Source: an uncultured Bacteroidaceae bacterium (lineage in GTDB: Bacteria > Bacteroidota > Bacteroidia > Bacteroidales > Bacteroidaceae). From it: a stretch of 64,000 nt of DNA. The position numbers and the translations under genes were made by a program. Positions 17,829 through 27,039 of this stretch are shown here, in pieces. Positions within the stretch are counted from its first letter, which is position 1. The number at the start of each line of letters is the position of its first letter. The notes under the pieces are model-generated. The model had not been told where the DNA came from. It made no database searches and worked only from the letters and a program-made list of their open reading frames with translations. The stretch lies in contig CAJOLZ010000002.1 in the NCBI GenBank assembly GCA_905235575.1, positions 124,001 to 188,000 of the forward strand, given 5' to 3'.

Positions 17829-18268
17829 GGCTTCCTGATTTTGAATGACGTTTCCTTAACCTGAATGATATAGATGCCCGAAGGTAAGTCCGCAATGCGT
17901 ATTCCTTGCGCCGTGCCCTGTCGCACCAGTTTCCCGTCCACGCCGTACAGACGCACTGGTGTCGTAGGTGCAACACCTTCCAGACTCAATTCGCTGTTCA
18001 CGCTGATAGGCTTTGCCGTCACGCGGTCGATACCCGTGGGCACTCCCTTTCCGAAGGTCACTTTGCGTACTCCTTCCAAGGTACCCCCGTCTTTCATGAT
18101 AACACTGAAAGTTACGTCATCGTCGGCCGCAGCCAGACATCTCACGTCACTCATGGCCACCGCGCTGCCATTGTCCGTCAACAGGCACCACACCTCATCG
18201 TCGGCCAGTGCGTGCCCACACCATGGTGCCATCAGCAACAACGCCCATGCCAAGATTCTCTTTTTCAT
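17825..18268 (-). CDS. Small secreted protein with T9SS-type C-terminal tail
   Basis: The protein has 147 residues with a signal peptide (MKKRILAWALLLMAPWCGHALA). A short middle domain resembles the Ig-like segments seen before sorting tails. The C-terminal 55 residues (VRLYGVDGKLVRQG..IRIADLPSGIYIIQVKETSFKIRKP) match the type IX secretion sorting domain pattern. It starts the operon with GH3, GLUG, phosphatase and bcp. It has no other recognisable domain. Confidence 0.65.
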   Translation of the reverse strand: MKKRILAWALLLMAPWCGHALADDEVWCLLTDNGSAVAMSDVRCLAAADDDVTFSVIMKDGGTLEGVRKVTFGKGVPTGIDRVTAKPISVNSELSLEGVAPTTPVRLYGVDGKLVRQGTAQGIRIADLPSGIYIIQVKETSFKIRKP

Positions 18269-18303
18269 ATCGCTTCTTTCTTACTTATTTATATTTTACG
18301 CGA

Positions 18304-18337
18304 CAAAGATACGATTATGTGAGGAAAATGCCAAACT
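18304..18337 (-). promoter_or_regulatory. Promoter of the T9SS-tail/GH3/GLUG operon
   Basis: On the minus strand TTTG at 18334-18331 is followed after 20 bp by TATCTTTG (18311-18304). The whole 34-bp core is 29/34 identical to the queA promoter at 45964-45997. Confidence 0.75.
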
Positions 18338-18401
18338 TGTTTTTGATTTTCTCGAAATGGAGGAGCAGCGAGAGCCGAGAACGACCAACAAGTGCAAAAA
18401 A

Positions 18402-18484
18402 CGCACCGTGGTGCGACGGGCGTCGCAGCATGGTGCGGAGGCTGTCGCAGCGTGGTGCGTCAAGCGTTGCACTGTGGTGCGTTT
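18402..18484 (-). repeat. Palindromic 22-bp array E4
   Basis: Four units at 18402-18415, 18424-18437, 18446-18459 and 18468-18481. Read on the minus strand the spacers are ACGCTTGA, ACAGCCTC and ACGCCCGT, and the array ends in TTTTTT, so the polarity is minus. It lies between divergent genes, upstream of both, outside the minus-strand promoter at 18304-18337. Confidence 0.88.
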
Positions 18485-18551
18485 CCCAAGCCCTTCAACC
18501 CGATTCGGGATAAATTATGCATTCTACATTACGAATTATGAATAATTTTAG

Positions 18552-18559
18552 TAATTTTG
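18552..18559 (+). promoter_or_regulatory. Promoter -7 box of dsbD
   Basis: TAATTTTG lies 42 bp before the chosen ATG at 18601. Confidence 0.55.
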
Positions 18560-18600
18560 CACACCAAGACAAGCAAACAACGACGACACTAATGACACTT

Positions 18601-20670
18601 ATGAATAAAAACAAGCGACTTTTACTCACGTTTTCGCTACTCACAATTCTGTTCCTCCCCCTCAGAGCTCAGTTCCATAATCCCGTAAGTTTCAGCGTGG
18701 AACAGCAGAAAATATCGGAAGACGAACTCAAGATAACCTTCACAGGAACCATCGACCGCGGATGGCACGTCTATGGCACCGACATTGCCGACGGCGGACC
18801 CACCAAGGCCCAGCTTACCATGGAGCAGACCGATGGCGCCAAAACGCAAGGTCCCCTCGCCGTTCAGGGCAAAATACAGCGTGCCATGGATGAACTCTTC
18901 GGAATGGAAGTCAGCTACATAGAAGACAAAGTCAAGTTCGAACAGACCTTCCGACTCACCGCGCCAACCTATGAAGTCAGCGGCTACCTCACTTACGGAG
19001 CTTGCAACGACCAGAACTGCATGCCGCCCACCGATGTCGAGTTCCATTTCACAGGACAAGGTCCACAGGCAAATCCGGCCGAGGCATCCGACAAAAAAGC
19101 AGAAACACCCTCTGCAGAGCCACAGCCGGAAGACACCCTCTTAGACCAAGATGAGCCGACCGTTGCCGACGTTGCGCCCACCGACCAGGAACTTCACGAC
19201 CTATGGTGGCAACCCGTCACCGACCAGCTTAGCGACCTCGGCTCTGCTGCCACCGCCGCCCACGTCTCCCTGTGGCGCATCTTCCTGCTCGGCTTCCTCG
19301 GCGGCCTCCTCGCCCTCCTCACACCCTGCGTCTGGCCCATCATTCCCATGACCGTCAGCTTCTTCCTCAAGCGAGCCTCCAACCGCAGACGCGGACTTCG
19401 CGACGCCATCACCTATGGACTCAGCATCATCGTCATCTACGTCGCCCTCGGGCTCCTCGTCACACTCCTCTTCGGAGCCAACGCCTTGAATGCCCTCAGC
19501 ACCAACGCCGTCTTTAACCTCCTCTTCTTCCTCATGCTCGTCCTCTTCGGAGCCAGCTTCCTCGGAGGTTTCGACATCACCCTGCCTTCCAGTTGGACCA
19601 ATGCCGTAGACCGCAAGTCCGAGTCGACACGCGGTCTGCTCAGCATCTTCCTCATGGCCTTCACACTCTCGCTCGTCAGCTTCTCCTGCACGGGCCCCAT
19701 CATCGGCTTCCTGCTTGTAGAAGTCGGCACCACCGGCCATCTCATAGCCCCCACCATAGGCATGTTCGGTTTCGCCCTCGCTCTTGCGTTGCCCTTCACC
19801 CTCTTTGCCCTTTTCCCGTCCTGGCTTCGCAACGCCCCACGCAGCGGCAACTGGATGAACTGCATCAAGGTGACACTCGGTTTCATCGAACTCGCCTTTG
19901 CCCTCAAGTTCCTCTCCGTGGCCGACCTCGCCTACGGATGGCACCTGCTCGACCGCGAAGTCTTCCTCGCCCTCTGGATAGTACTCTTCGCCCTCCTCGG
20001 TGCTTATCTCATAGGATGGCTCCGTTTCCCGCACGACGAGGACGAATATGACGAAGCCGGAAATATCGTCCAGCGGCCGCGCACCGGCATCATCCGCTTC
20101 TTCCTTGCCACCCTCAGCTTTGCCTTCGCTCTCTACATGGTGCCCGGGCTGTGGGGAGCCCCCTGCAAGGCCGTCAGCGCCTTTGCACCGCCACTCCACA
20201 CACAAGACTTCAAGCTGGGCGCCACCGAGGTCACCGCCCGTTTCAACGACTACGACGAGGGCATGGCCTACGCCCGCAGCCACCGCCTTCCTGTCATGCT
20301 CGATTTCACAGGATACGGCTGCGTCAACTGCCGCAAGATGGAAGCTGCCGTGTGGACCGACCCGCGCGTGGCCAATCTGCTCAACAACCGATATGTCCTC
20401 ATCACGCTCTACGTAGATGACAAGACCACCCTGCCGCAGCCCACCGTTGTGGACGAGAACGACACCCAGACACGCCTGCGCACCGTAGGCGACCGATGGA
20501 GCCATCTGCAGCGCACCAAGTTCGGTGCAAATGCACAACCTTTCTACATGCTCATCGACAATCAGGGCAAGCCCCTCGCACAGCCCTATTCCTACGACGA
20601 AGACATCGACGCATATCTGCGTTTCCTCGACGAGGGACTGCGCAACTATGCCGGCAGGCAGGTCGAATAA
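18601..20670 (+). CDS. dsbD: Thiol:disulfide interchange protein DsbD
   Basis: Inner-membrane protein of 689 residues that passes electrons from cytoplasmic thioredoxin to the periplasm. The domains in order are a signal peptide (MNKNKRLLLTFSLLTILFLPLRA), an N-terminal Ig-like DsbD-alpha domain with its cysteine pair in YGACNDQNCMPP (near residue 138), a DsbD-beta membrane domain of eight spans with the Cys residues in LTPCVWPIIPMT and FSCTGPIIGF, and a C-terminal thioredoxin-like domain with GYGCVNCRKME. All three cysteine pairs are intact. The start at 18601 gives the signal peptide; the frame is open back to 18517. Repeat array E5 begins 6 bp after the stop. Confidence 0.94.
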   Translation: MNKNKRLLLTFSLLTILFLPLRAQFHNPVSFSVEQQKISEDELKITFTGTIDRGWHVYGTDIADGGPTKAQLTMEQTDGAKTQGPLAVQGKIQRAMDELFGMEVSYIEDKVKFEQTFRLTAPTYEVSGYLTYGACNDQNCMPPTDVEFHFTGQGPQANPAEASDKKAETPSAEPQPEDTLLDQDEPTVADVAPTDQELHDLWWQPVTDQLSDLGSAATAAHVSLWRIFLLGFLGGLLALLTPCVWPIIPMTVSFFLKRASNRRRGLRDAITYGLSIIVIYVALGLLVTLLFGANALNALSTNAVFNLLFFLMLVLFGASFLGGFDITLPSSWTNAVDRKSESTRGLLSIFLMAFTLSLVSFSCTGPIIGFLLVEVGTTGHLIAPTIGMFGFALALALPFTLFALFPSWLRNAPRSGNWMNCIKVTLGFIELAFALKFLSVADLAYGWHLLDREVFLALWIVLFALLGAYLIGWLRFPHDEDEYDEAGNIVQRPRTGIIRFFLATLSFAFALYMVPGLWGAPCKAVSAFAPPLHTQDFKLGATEVTARFNDYDEGMAYARSHRLPVMLDFTGYGCVNCRKMEAAVWTDPRVANLLNNRYVLITLYVDDKTTLPQPTVVDENDTQTRLRTVGDRWSHLQRTKFGANAQPFYMLIDNQGKPLAQPYSYDEDIDAYLRFLDEGLRNYAGRQVE

Positions 20671-20676
20671 ATCCGA

Positions 20677-20761
20677 CGCACTGCGGTGCAACGAATGACG
20701 CAGCACGCTGCGTAGCCTGTCGCAGCACGCTGCGCAGCCTGTCGCAGCACGCTGCGTTTTT
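20677..20761 (+). repeat. Palindromic 22-bp array E5
   Basis: Units at 20677-20690, 20699-20712, 20721-20734 and 20743-20756; the last three are identical (CGCAGCACGCTGCG). Spacers are ACGAATGA, TAGCCTGT and CAGCCTGT. It ends in TTTTT and starts 6 bp after the dsbD stop codon, with no other terminator visible there. Confidence 0.9.
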
Positions 20762-20905
20762 CGTTACTCCGTTTTTGTTTCATGGTGCTGCTTTTGCCCT
20801 TTTCGCGAGGGTATGACCTGTCGTGAACTCCCATCTGACAGAATTGCATACGATTTTTCATGTAGAAAAATTGCATCGAGATGTTGTTTTGTTTGTTTTT
20901 CTTAG

Positions 20906-20913
20906 TAAATTTG
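20906..20913 (+). promoter_or_regulatory. Promoter -7 box of the plant-glycan enzyme cluster
   Basis: TAAATTTG with a TTG 19 bp upstream (20884-20886), 80 bp before the first enzyme gene. The untranslated leader is about 75 nt. No other promoter-like site stands out before 35 kb. Confidence 0.55.
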
Positions 20914-20993
20914 CTCGTTAAAACTTAAACTAACAACGGAGTTTTCTGCGCTTGATGCGGATTTCTCCCCAGAAACTTAAATGTTATTCGGAC

Positions 20994-22187
20994 ATGAAAA
21001 GAATTCTTTTTGCAGCCCTGCTTTCACTGCCGATGTGTGTGGAGGCTCAGGACATGAAACTGGAGTGGACTCGTAATTTTGACGAGAATAAGGTGCCTGC
21101 CTACACGCTGCCAGACCCGCTTTTGTGTGAGAACGGTATGCGTGTGACGACCCGCGAACAGTGGGAGCAGTACAGAAGGCCGGAACTGCTGCGCACGGTA
21201 CAGACATACATGTATGGTTTCATACCCGAACTGAAGCATCCGCTGGGTTTCCGTGTGGATACTGTGAACACGGCCTATCAGTTCCAGCCGGGCAAGAAGC
21301 AGAAGCAGTATACGCGCAAGATGGTGTCGGTCTTCCTGACAGAAAAGGGGGAGCGCGGACCGCTGGTGCACGCCGAGGTGATTACGCCGAACGATGCGCA
21401 GGGACCGGTGCCGATGTTCATGATGTTTGCATGGAGCCTGAACCACGGTTTCCCCACGCAGCGTTTGCTGGAGAACGGCTATGGTGTGGCTGTGCTGAAC
21501 ACTTTCGAGGGTTGCCCCGACGGGCGGAATGCTTTCACCGAGGGTGTGATTGCGGCTTATTATGAGCCGGGTCAGACGTATCGCCGCCCCGACGAGTGGG
21601 GCTGTCTGGCTGCCTGGGGTTGGGAAGCGAGCCGTCTGCTGGACTATCTGCAAACCGACCCGGCGATCGACGAGCACAGGGTGGCCATCCTGGGGCACTC
21701 GCGTCTGGGCAAGGCTGCGCTGTGGACTGCTGTGCAGGACGAGCGTTTTGCCATGGCCTTCCCGGTGAACAGTGGCTGCGGTGGTGCTGCTCTCTCGCGA
21801 CGTAAATTCGGTGAGACCGTGTGGGCGATGAACAGAAGTTTCCCGTACTGGGTGTGTGACAACAATCAGCAGTTCAATATGCGCGAGGAATTCTTGCCTT
21901 TCGACCAGCACTCCGTGATTGCCTTGATGGCGCCTCGACCTGTCTATCTGGCTACGGGACAGGATGACGCCTGGGCCGACCCGCTGGGTGAGTTCTTGGC
22001 TGGCAAGGCTGCCGAACCGGTTTATGCGCTCTATGGCAGGGCTGGCATCGGGTGTGACAAGCAGCCGGCTGTTGACGTAGCAATGGACAAAGGTTACATT
22101 GCTTATCACATCCGCACGGGTGGTCATGCCATTCTGCAGTATGACTGGGACCGCTTTATCGAATATGCCGACCGCTTCCTGAAATAG
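20994..22187 (+). CDS. Secreted glucuronoyl esterase-like enzyme, CE15
   Basis: The protein has 397 residues. The ATG at 20994 gives a signal peptide (MKRILFAALLSLPMCVEAQ); the frame is open back to 20952. It is an alpha/beta hydrolase with the CE15 nucleophile motif GHSRLGKAALW (Ser near residue 235), an acid region (LATGQDDAWADP) and a late His in RTGGHAILQYDW. CE15 enzymes cut ester links between 4-O-methylglucuronic acid on xylan and lignin alcohols. It opens a block of seven enzymes in one direction. Confidence 0.88.
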   Translation: MKRILFAALLSLPMCVEAQDMKLEWTRNFDENKVPAYTLPDPLLCENGMRVTTREQWEQYRRPELLRTVQTYMYGFIPELKHPLGFRVDTVNTAYQFQPGKKQKQYTRKMVSVFLTEKGERGPLVHAEVITPNDAQGPVPMFMMFAWSLNHGFPTQRLLENGYGVAVLNTFEGCPDGRNAFTEGVIAAYYEPGQTYRRPDEWGCLAAWGWEASRLLDYLQTDPAIDEHRVAILGHSRLGKAALWTAVQDERFAMAFPVNSGCGGAALSRRKFGETVWAMNRSFPYWVCDNNQQFNMREEFLPFDQHSVIALMAPRPVYLATGQDDAWADPLGEFLAGKAAEPVYALYGRAGIGCDKQPAVDVAMDKGYIAYHIRTGGHAILQYDWDRFIEYADRFLK

Positions 22188-22226
22188 GTCTTTCAAATCT
22201 GTTCATACAATTCTCAAAATATAATT

Positions 22227-25200
22227 GTGAAGTTCAACTGTAAAATACTCCAATTGATATGTCTGCTCTTGCTGCTGTGTCTGGACGGACATTCGGCGAG
22301 CCGCAAGGATTCGTTGGTGTGGAGCAATCCCATTTCGGACGGCATAGACGAGGGCGGTCTGCGCGATTGCTTCGTCTTTGCTGCTGAGGGCCGCTGGTAT
22401 CTGACGGGTACTTCGTCTCCGCACTGGGGCGACGGCTATGGTAACCCTGGGGTGCGGCTGTATCGTTCGAACGACTTGGTACACTGGCAACAGGTGGGTC
22501 TCATCGTGCGCAACCCGGGTGAGAGTAAATGGTATGCCAGCCGCTTCTGGGCTCCGGAGATTGCTTGCATCGGTGGTCGCTATTATTGTACTTTCAACTG
22601 CCGCAACGAACGCAATGGTTTTCAGGTTCGACAGTCGTGGGGTATTGCTGTGAGCGACCATGTGGAAGGACCTTACACGGTGCTCTCGGACGACAAACCT
22701 GTGGGCGCAGGCAACGATGCAACGCTCTATGAAGATGAGGACGGACAGGTGTATGTTGCCTGGTGTGGTCCGTCGAAGGAGCATCCCGATGGCAATGTGA
22801 TGATGCTTGCACGCATCAATCTGCAGACACTCGAACTTTCTGATGTTCATGAGATTTTCGGTGGAACGGCGGGCGACCGTCACGGCATCGGTTGGGACGA
22901 GTGTGGTGTGGAGGGACCTGCCATCTTCAAGCGTGGCTCGACATATTACATGACTTATTCGAGTTGGCAGCGCGGCTACGAGGTTGGTCTGGCTACCGCT
23001 ACAAGTCTGGACGGCAAATGGACGAAGTCGCCCGATAATCCGCTTTTCGGTTCGCAAGACCGAGGAAAGTGGAAGGAGGCTGTGGAAGGCGAGTGGCGTG
23101 ACTTGGGTCACAATACGGTCTTCACAGGTCCCGACGGCCGTCTGTGGATGAGTTGCCACGGTCAGTTGCGCTCGGGTCGAACTCCGATGCTGGTCATTCA
23201 GCCGTTGCAGTTTGACCGCCATGGAAAGATGTTGAAGATGGATATTCCATGGGAGCAGCAGACTGTGACTTGGAAAGCTCCGAAATCTTCGGCTCGGAAA
23301 ACATCGACAGTGGAGACAGTCTCGCCAGTAATGTCTGTTTACAGTCAGCATGATTCGACCGATGTCGTCATCGATTATCATGCGCCGCAGCGTGGAATCC
23401 TCCATGAACTTGAGATTACATTACCTAAAGGCTTTGTTCAGAAATGGACCTCTAACGACCAGAATCGCACTACGATAGACATCATCGGTCGCGGAGCAGT
23501 CGCTCTGGATTATCTGAAGGAGCAGGACATGGGTAGGCATGGTTCGAACTACACTCGCAAGCGTGTCGGACTGGCAGAACTGAAAACGGGCAAGGACGGT
23601 ACGGCTACCATCACGGTTCGCGATGTTGACCTGCGCCCCGACAACGGAATCGATGTCCGCATCGTTCTGAAAGGTGTCAGGCCAAAAGGTCGCCCGAAGG
23701 TGCAGGCTACCTGGAGAATGAGCACACCGGTGCTGCCTCCAGAGGTGCGTGGAAATGCTTATACAATGCACGATACGGCTCGGGTCTTTACGGCCGAAAC
23801 TGTATGGTCTGTCAAGCCTTCTATACAACGTAAACGGCATGATGCTCGCTCATTAGGATTGAAGGGTGACGGAACGACCGACGATACGGATGCGCTGAAC
23901 GCAGCCATCCAGATGTTGGGACGCGAAGGTGGTGGCGAGATAGATTTCACCGACGGTACATTCTGCCTGCGTACAGTTCATCTGCAAAGTCATGTATGGC
24001 TGCACATCGGTGCTTCGGCAACATTGCAAGCCATACCAGGACTTGACGAGCCGGAAGAGACTTGGTTCGCCGACATTAGCCATAATGCAGGGAACGGTTC
24101 GCTGGATGAGACACCCTACGACACCTTGGATAACTATATGACGAAGCAGGATGTAGGGCATTCTTTTTTCCATAACTGCATGTTCTTCGCAGAAAGGCAA
24201 GAGGATATAAGAATATACGGGCAGGGACGCATCACGGGGAATAACGTCATCGATACAGGGAATGGTGTGATGGGGCAACCTCGCGGACTTAGAGCCGACA
24301 AGATGTTTACATTCAAGTTGTGTCGTGACATCGAGGTGGGCGGAGAAGACTGTCTGACCGATATGTGGTACGATGTCCAAGCTGACGAACCAGCTTATCT
24401 GCAGTCTGATGGTTCTCTCTCCGTTTCTGAGAATCGCAAGATGCTCGACATTGACCAAGGTGGGCATTTCGTCATTCTTGCCACCGGTACCGATGGTATT
24501 CGGGTCCACGACATTTATTGCGGCAGAGAAAGTCTGAACAGAGCGCGTGACATTTTTGACTTCATGGAATGTAACGATGTCCATGTCATTAACATTTACA
24601 GCCGTACAAACGGAGACGATATAGTTAAACTTGGTTCTGACTGTTCGCTTGGTTTCACCCGTAAGTCTCGTGGCACTTATGTTCGTAATATCGTGGGAGA
24701 CACCAATTGCAATCTCTTCCAGATTGGCTCTGAGACGGCCGATGACATCGCTGAGGTATATGTAGACAACATTTTGGTGCTGGGTACCAACAAGGCTGGC
24801 TTTAGCATCAGTACAAACGATGGCGGTACGGTGGAACACGTTTTTCTCAATTCGGGAAAGACCGGTTCGCTGCACCATCGTTCTCAGATGCATCGAACGC
24901 GCACTCCCATCTTTCTCAGCATCAGCAACCGCGGTCGAGTGTTAGGAGCAGAAGCCAAACCTTATCAATTCCGATTCAACGCAGGTGATAAAGTCCGCAA
25001 CGAGCTGTTGGTCCGCAATATCCCTATTGGCCATGTCCGCGACATTGACCTGCGCCACGTAGATTGTGATGAGATTTATGCCGGAAGCAGTTATTATAAT
25101 AATAAAGTAAGATGGGAACCATGGAACGGAAAACAGGCTGAGTCAACTCCTATCATAGCAGGATTCAAGGTACCTGAGCCAGGCATGGTGGAAGGTGGGT

Positions 25201-25520
25201 TGGACTTTTCCCTGCCTGACGGACGGATGACAGGTTATATTGAACGAGTATCTCTGACCGATGTCTCCATTACGGTGAAGGGAGGTCATCCGGCCATCGA
25301 TTCCCAGCGTGTCTGCCCTGAAATCGGAGTCGGAAAGTTCAATATCCGCGACCTCGAGGTGCAACCTTCCTATGGCTTGTGGGCTCGACATGTGAAGGGA
25401 CTTCGCTTTGATAACGTAACAGTGCGAAGCGAACAGCCCGATGGACGCCAACCTGTTGTGCTGGACGATGTTGAAGATGTCAGTCCTCTCATTCCTCCAT
25501 TCTTGAAAGTTGAACAATAA
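22227..25520 (+). CDS. Secreted GH43-like / GH28-like fusion enzyme
   Basis: The protein has 1097 residues and starts at a GTG codon. The signal peptide is MKFNCKILQLICLLLLLCLDGHSA. Residues about 28-340 form a GH43-type five-bladed propeller: Asp in GGLRDCFVF, WAPEI and the acid Glu in DECGVEGPAIF. Residues 345-540 look like beta-sandwich linkers. From about 550 (GTTDDTDALNAAIQML, then GGGEIDFTDGTFCLRTVHLQSHVWLHIG) a right-handed parallel beta-helix of GH28/pectin-lyase type runs to the end, with NGDDIVKLGSDC as the acidic pair. GH43 cuts arabinofuranosides or xylosides and GH28 cuts galacturonan, so a pectin side-chain substrate is likely (inference). Confidence 0.82.
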   Translation: MKFNCKILQLICLLLLLCLDGHSASRKDSLVWSNPISDGIDEGGLRDCFVFAAEGRWYLTGTSSPHWGDGYGNPGVRLYRSNDLVHWQQVGLIVRNPGESKWYASRFWAPEIACIGGRYYCTFNCRNERNGFQVRQSWGIAVSDHVEGPYTVLSDDKPVGAGNDATLYEDEDGQVYVAWCGPSKEHPDGNVMMLARINLQTLELSDVHEIFGGTAGDRHGIGWDECGVEGPAIFKRGSTYYMTYSSWQRGYEVGLATATSLDGKWTKSPDNPLFGSQDRGKWKEAVEGEWRDLGHNTVFTGPDGRLWMSCHGQLRSGRTPMLVIQPLQFDRHGKMLKMDIPWEQQTVTWKAPKSSARKTSTVETVSPVMSVYSQHDSTDVVIDYHAPQRGILHELEITLPKGFVQKWTSNDQNRTTIDIIGRGAVALDYLKEQDMGRHGSNYTRKRVGLAELKTGKDGTATITVRDVDLRPDNGIDVRIVLKGVRPKGRPKVQATWRMSTPVLPPEVRGNAYTMHDTARVFTAETVWSVKPSIQRKRHDARSLGLKGDGTTDDTDALNAAIQMLGREGGGEIDFTDGTFCLRTVHLQSHVWLHIGASATLQAIPGLDEPEETWFADISHNAGNGSLDETPYDTLDNYMTKQDVGHSFFHNCMFFAERQEDIRIYGQGRITGNNVIDTGNGVMGQPRGLRADKMFTFKLCRDIEVGGEDCLTDMWYDVQADEPAYLQSDGSLSVSENRKMLDIDQGGHFVILATGTDGIRVHDIYCGRESLNRARDIFDFMECNDVHVINIYSRTNGDDIVKLGSDCSLGFTRKSRGTYVRNIVGDTNCNLFQIGSETADDIAEVYVDNILVLGTNKAGFSISTNDGGTVEHVFLNSGKTGSLHHRSQMHRTRTPIFLSISNRGRVLGAEAKPYQFRFNAGDKVRNELLVRNIPIGHVRDIDLRHVDCDEIYAGSSYYNNKVRWEPWNGKQAESTPIIAGFKVPEPGMVEGGLDFSLPDGRMTGYIERVSLTDVSITVKGGHPAIDSQRVCPEIGVGKFNIRDLEVQPSYGLWARHVKGLRFDNVTVRSEQPDGRQPVVLDDVEDVSPLIPPFLKVEQ

Positions 25521-25541
25521 TCAAATTAATATCCCAAAAAC

Positions 25542-26960
25542 ATGAAGAATAGAATTACAACGAGTTTGTGCGCAATCCTCTTGAGCGTTACTGGTCTTGA
25601 GGCTGCTAATGTAGCAGCTACGAAATTCGGTGCTGCGACCGATGGTAAAACACTTTGTACAGTTCAGTTGCAGAAGGCAATCGATGAGTGTGCCTCTACG
25701 GGCGGTGGTGTCGTAACCTTTGCTCCGGGCAAGTATCTCACAGGAACGCTTTTCCTGCGCAGCCATGTGGAACTCCATCTGGAACGCGGAGCATACATTC
25801 TGGGTGACACACAAGTCCGTGACCAGAAGATTTATCCGAAACGTGCACTCATCTACGCCGAGGACATCGAGGATGCTGGCATCAGTGGCCAAGGAACCAT
25901 CGACGGTCAGTCAAACACCGAGGGATTCCTCTCACAGGGCTTTAAGGTGAATGACGGTAATCGTCCCAATGGTCTCAATTTCCTCCGTTGTCGCAATATC
26001 AGTTTCAGCGATTTCAGTCTGCTTAATGCTGGCAGTTGGACCTTCCGTCTGCAGGAGTGCGACGGTGTCCGCATCCATGCTATAAATCTTCGTTCACTCG
26101 CTCAAGGCAATAACGATGGAATTGACGTTGACGCCCGCAACGTAGTTATCTCAGACTGTATCATCGAAGCCGATGACGACGGCATCTGCTTGAAGAGTGA
26201 CAGCCGCGATTTTATGCCTGAGAACATCACAGTGACGAATTGTGTTATCGCTTCGAACTGCAATCCTATCAAGTTTGGAACGTCTTCATACGCTGGATTC
26301 CGCAATGTAACAATCTCGAACTGTGTGATACGACGCACAACCGAGACAAACATCTGGCATTGGGAAGAACACTATGATGACCTTCAAAAAGGTGTTCTCA
26401 CGGGTCTTGCTGGTATAGCCATTGAGAGTGCCGATGGCGGACTTGTTGAACATGTTCGCATCAATAATATCACCATGGAAGGAGTCATTACGCCCATCTT
26501 CCTTTGTCTGAACAAACGCCATGGCGATGGTAAGGGCATCATCCGAGACATCAGTATCAGTGATGTCACCGCCGTTTGCGAAGGCAATATACCTTGTTTG
26601 ATTTCCGGTATCCCGGGTAGCCGTATCAGTGATGTCACGTTACGAAATATCCGCGTTGAACATCAGGGCGGACAGCAAGTAATGACAGAACGTCTGAATG
26701 AATCGCTCACGGGTTATCCCGAGAATCGTATGTATGGCCGACGTAACCCAGCCTGCGGACTCTTCGTCCGTCATGCCGACAATGTAAAAGTTGAAGGTTT
26801 CACAGCTATAATGCGAAATGCAGACCAACGTCCTGCCGTTGTCGCAGATGACGTGAACGGCCTTGCTGTGAGCGAATTGACGCGCCGCCAGATTCTGGGT
26901 GCTCCTTTGCAGAATATAGAGAGTAAAGCCATTACACTGGATAAGGTTGAGGTTAAGTAA
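25542..26960 (+). CDS. Secreted GH28 polygalacturonase-like enzyme
   Basis: The protein has 472 residues with a signal peptide (MKNRITTSLCAILLSVTGLEA). The parallel beta-helix is visible: GAATDGKTLCTVQLQKAIDECASTGGG, then GTLFLRSHVELHLERGAYILG. Catalytic acid motifs are NNDGIDVD and EADDDGICLKS. The usual His-Gly segment is replaced by CNPIKFGTSS. The residues match the exo-polygalacturonase/rhamnogalacturonase type better than a lyase. Spacing to the fusion enzyme upstream is 21 bp. Confidence 0.88.
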   Translation: MKNRITTSLCAILLSVTGLEAANVAATKFGAATDGKTLCTVQLQKAIDECASTGGGVVTFAPGKYLTGTLFLRSHVELHLERGAYILGDTQVRDQKIYPKRALIYAEDIEDAGISGQGTIDGQSNTEGFLSQGFKVNDGNRPNGLNFLRCRNISFSDFSLLNAGSWTFRLQECDGVRIHAINLRSLAQGNNDGIDVDARNVVISDCIIEADDDGICLKSDSRDFMPENITVTNCVIASNCNPIKFGTSSYAGFRNVTISNCVIRRTTETNIWHWEEHYDDLQKGVLTGLAGIAIESADGGLVEHVRINNITMEGVITPIFLCLNKRHGDGKGIIRDISISDVTAVCEGNIPCLISGIPGSRISDVTLRNIRVEHQGGQQVMTERLNESLTGYPENRMYGRRNPACGLFVRHADNVKVEGFTAIMRNADQRPAVVADDVNGLAVSELTRRQILGAPLQNIESKAITLDKVEVK

Positions 26961-27039
26961 TTAATTAATACTTATGTTATAGATGGAACAACGAGAGCAT
27001 AACTGTGCTTGTATAAAATCAGCTAATCCACCACAGGGA

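Noticed and set aside
18347..18545. Coding frames over array E4
   Set aside because: Their sequence is the translated repeat, seen in similar form at every array.
19201..20706. 501-codon minus-strand frame opposite dsbD
   Set aside because: Shadow of the GC-rich dsbD coding strand; acidic low-complexity sequence, no motifs, while dsbD has all its domains.
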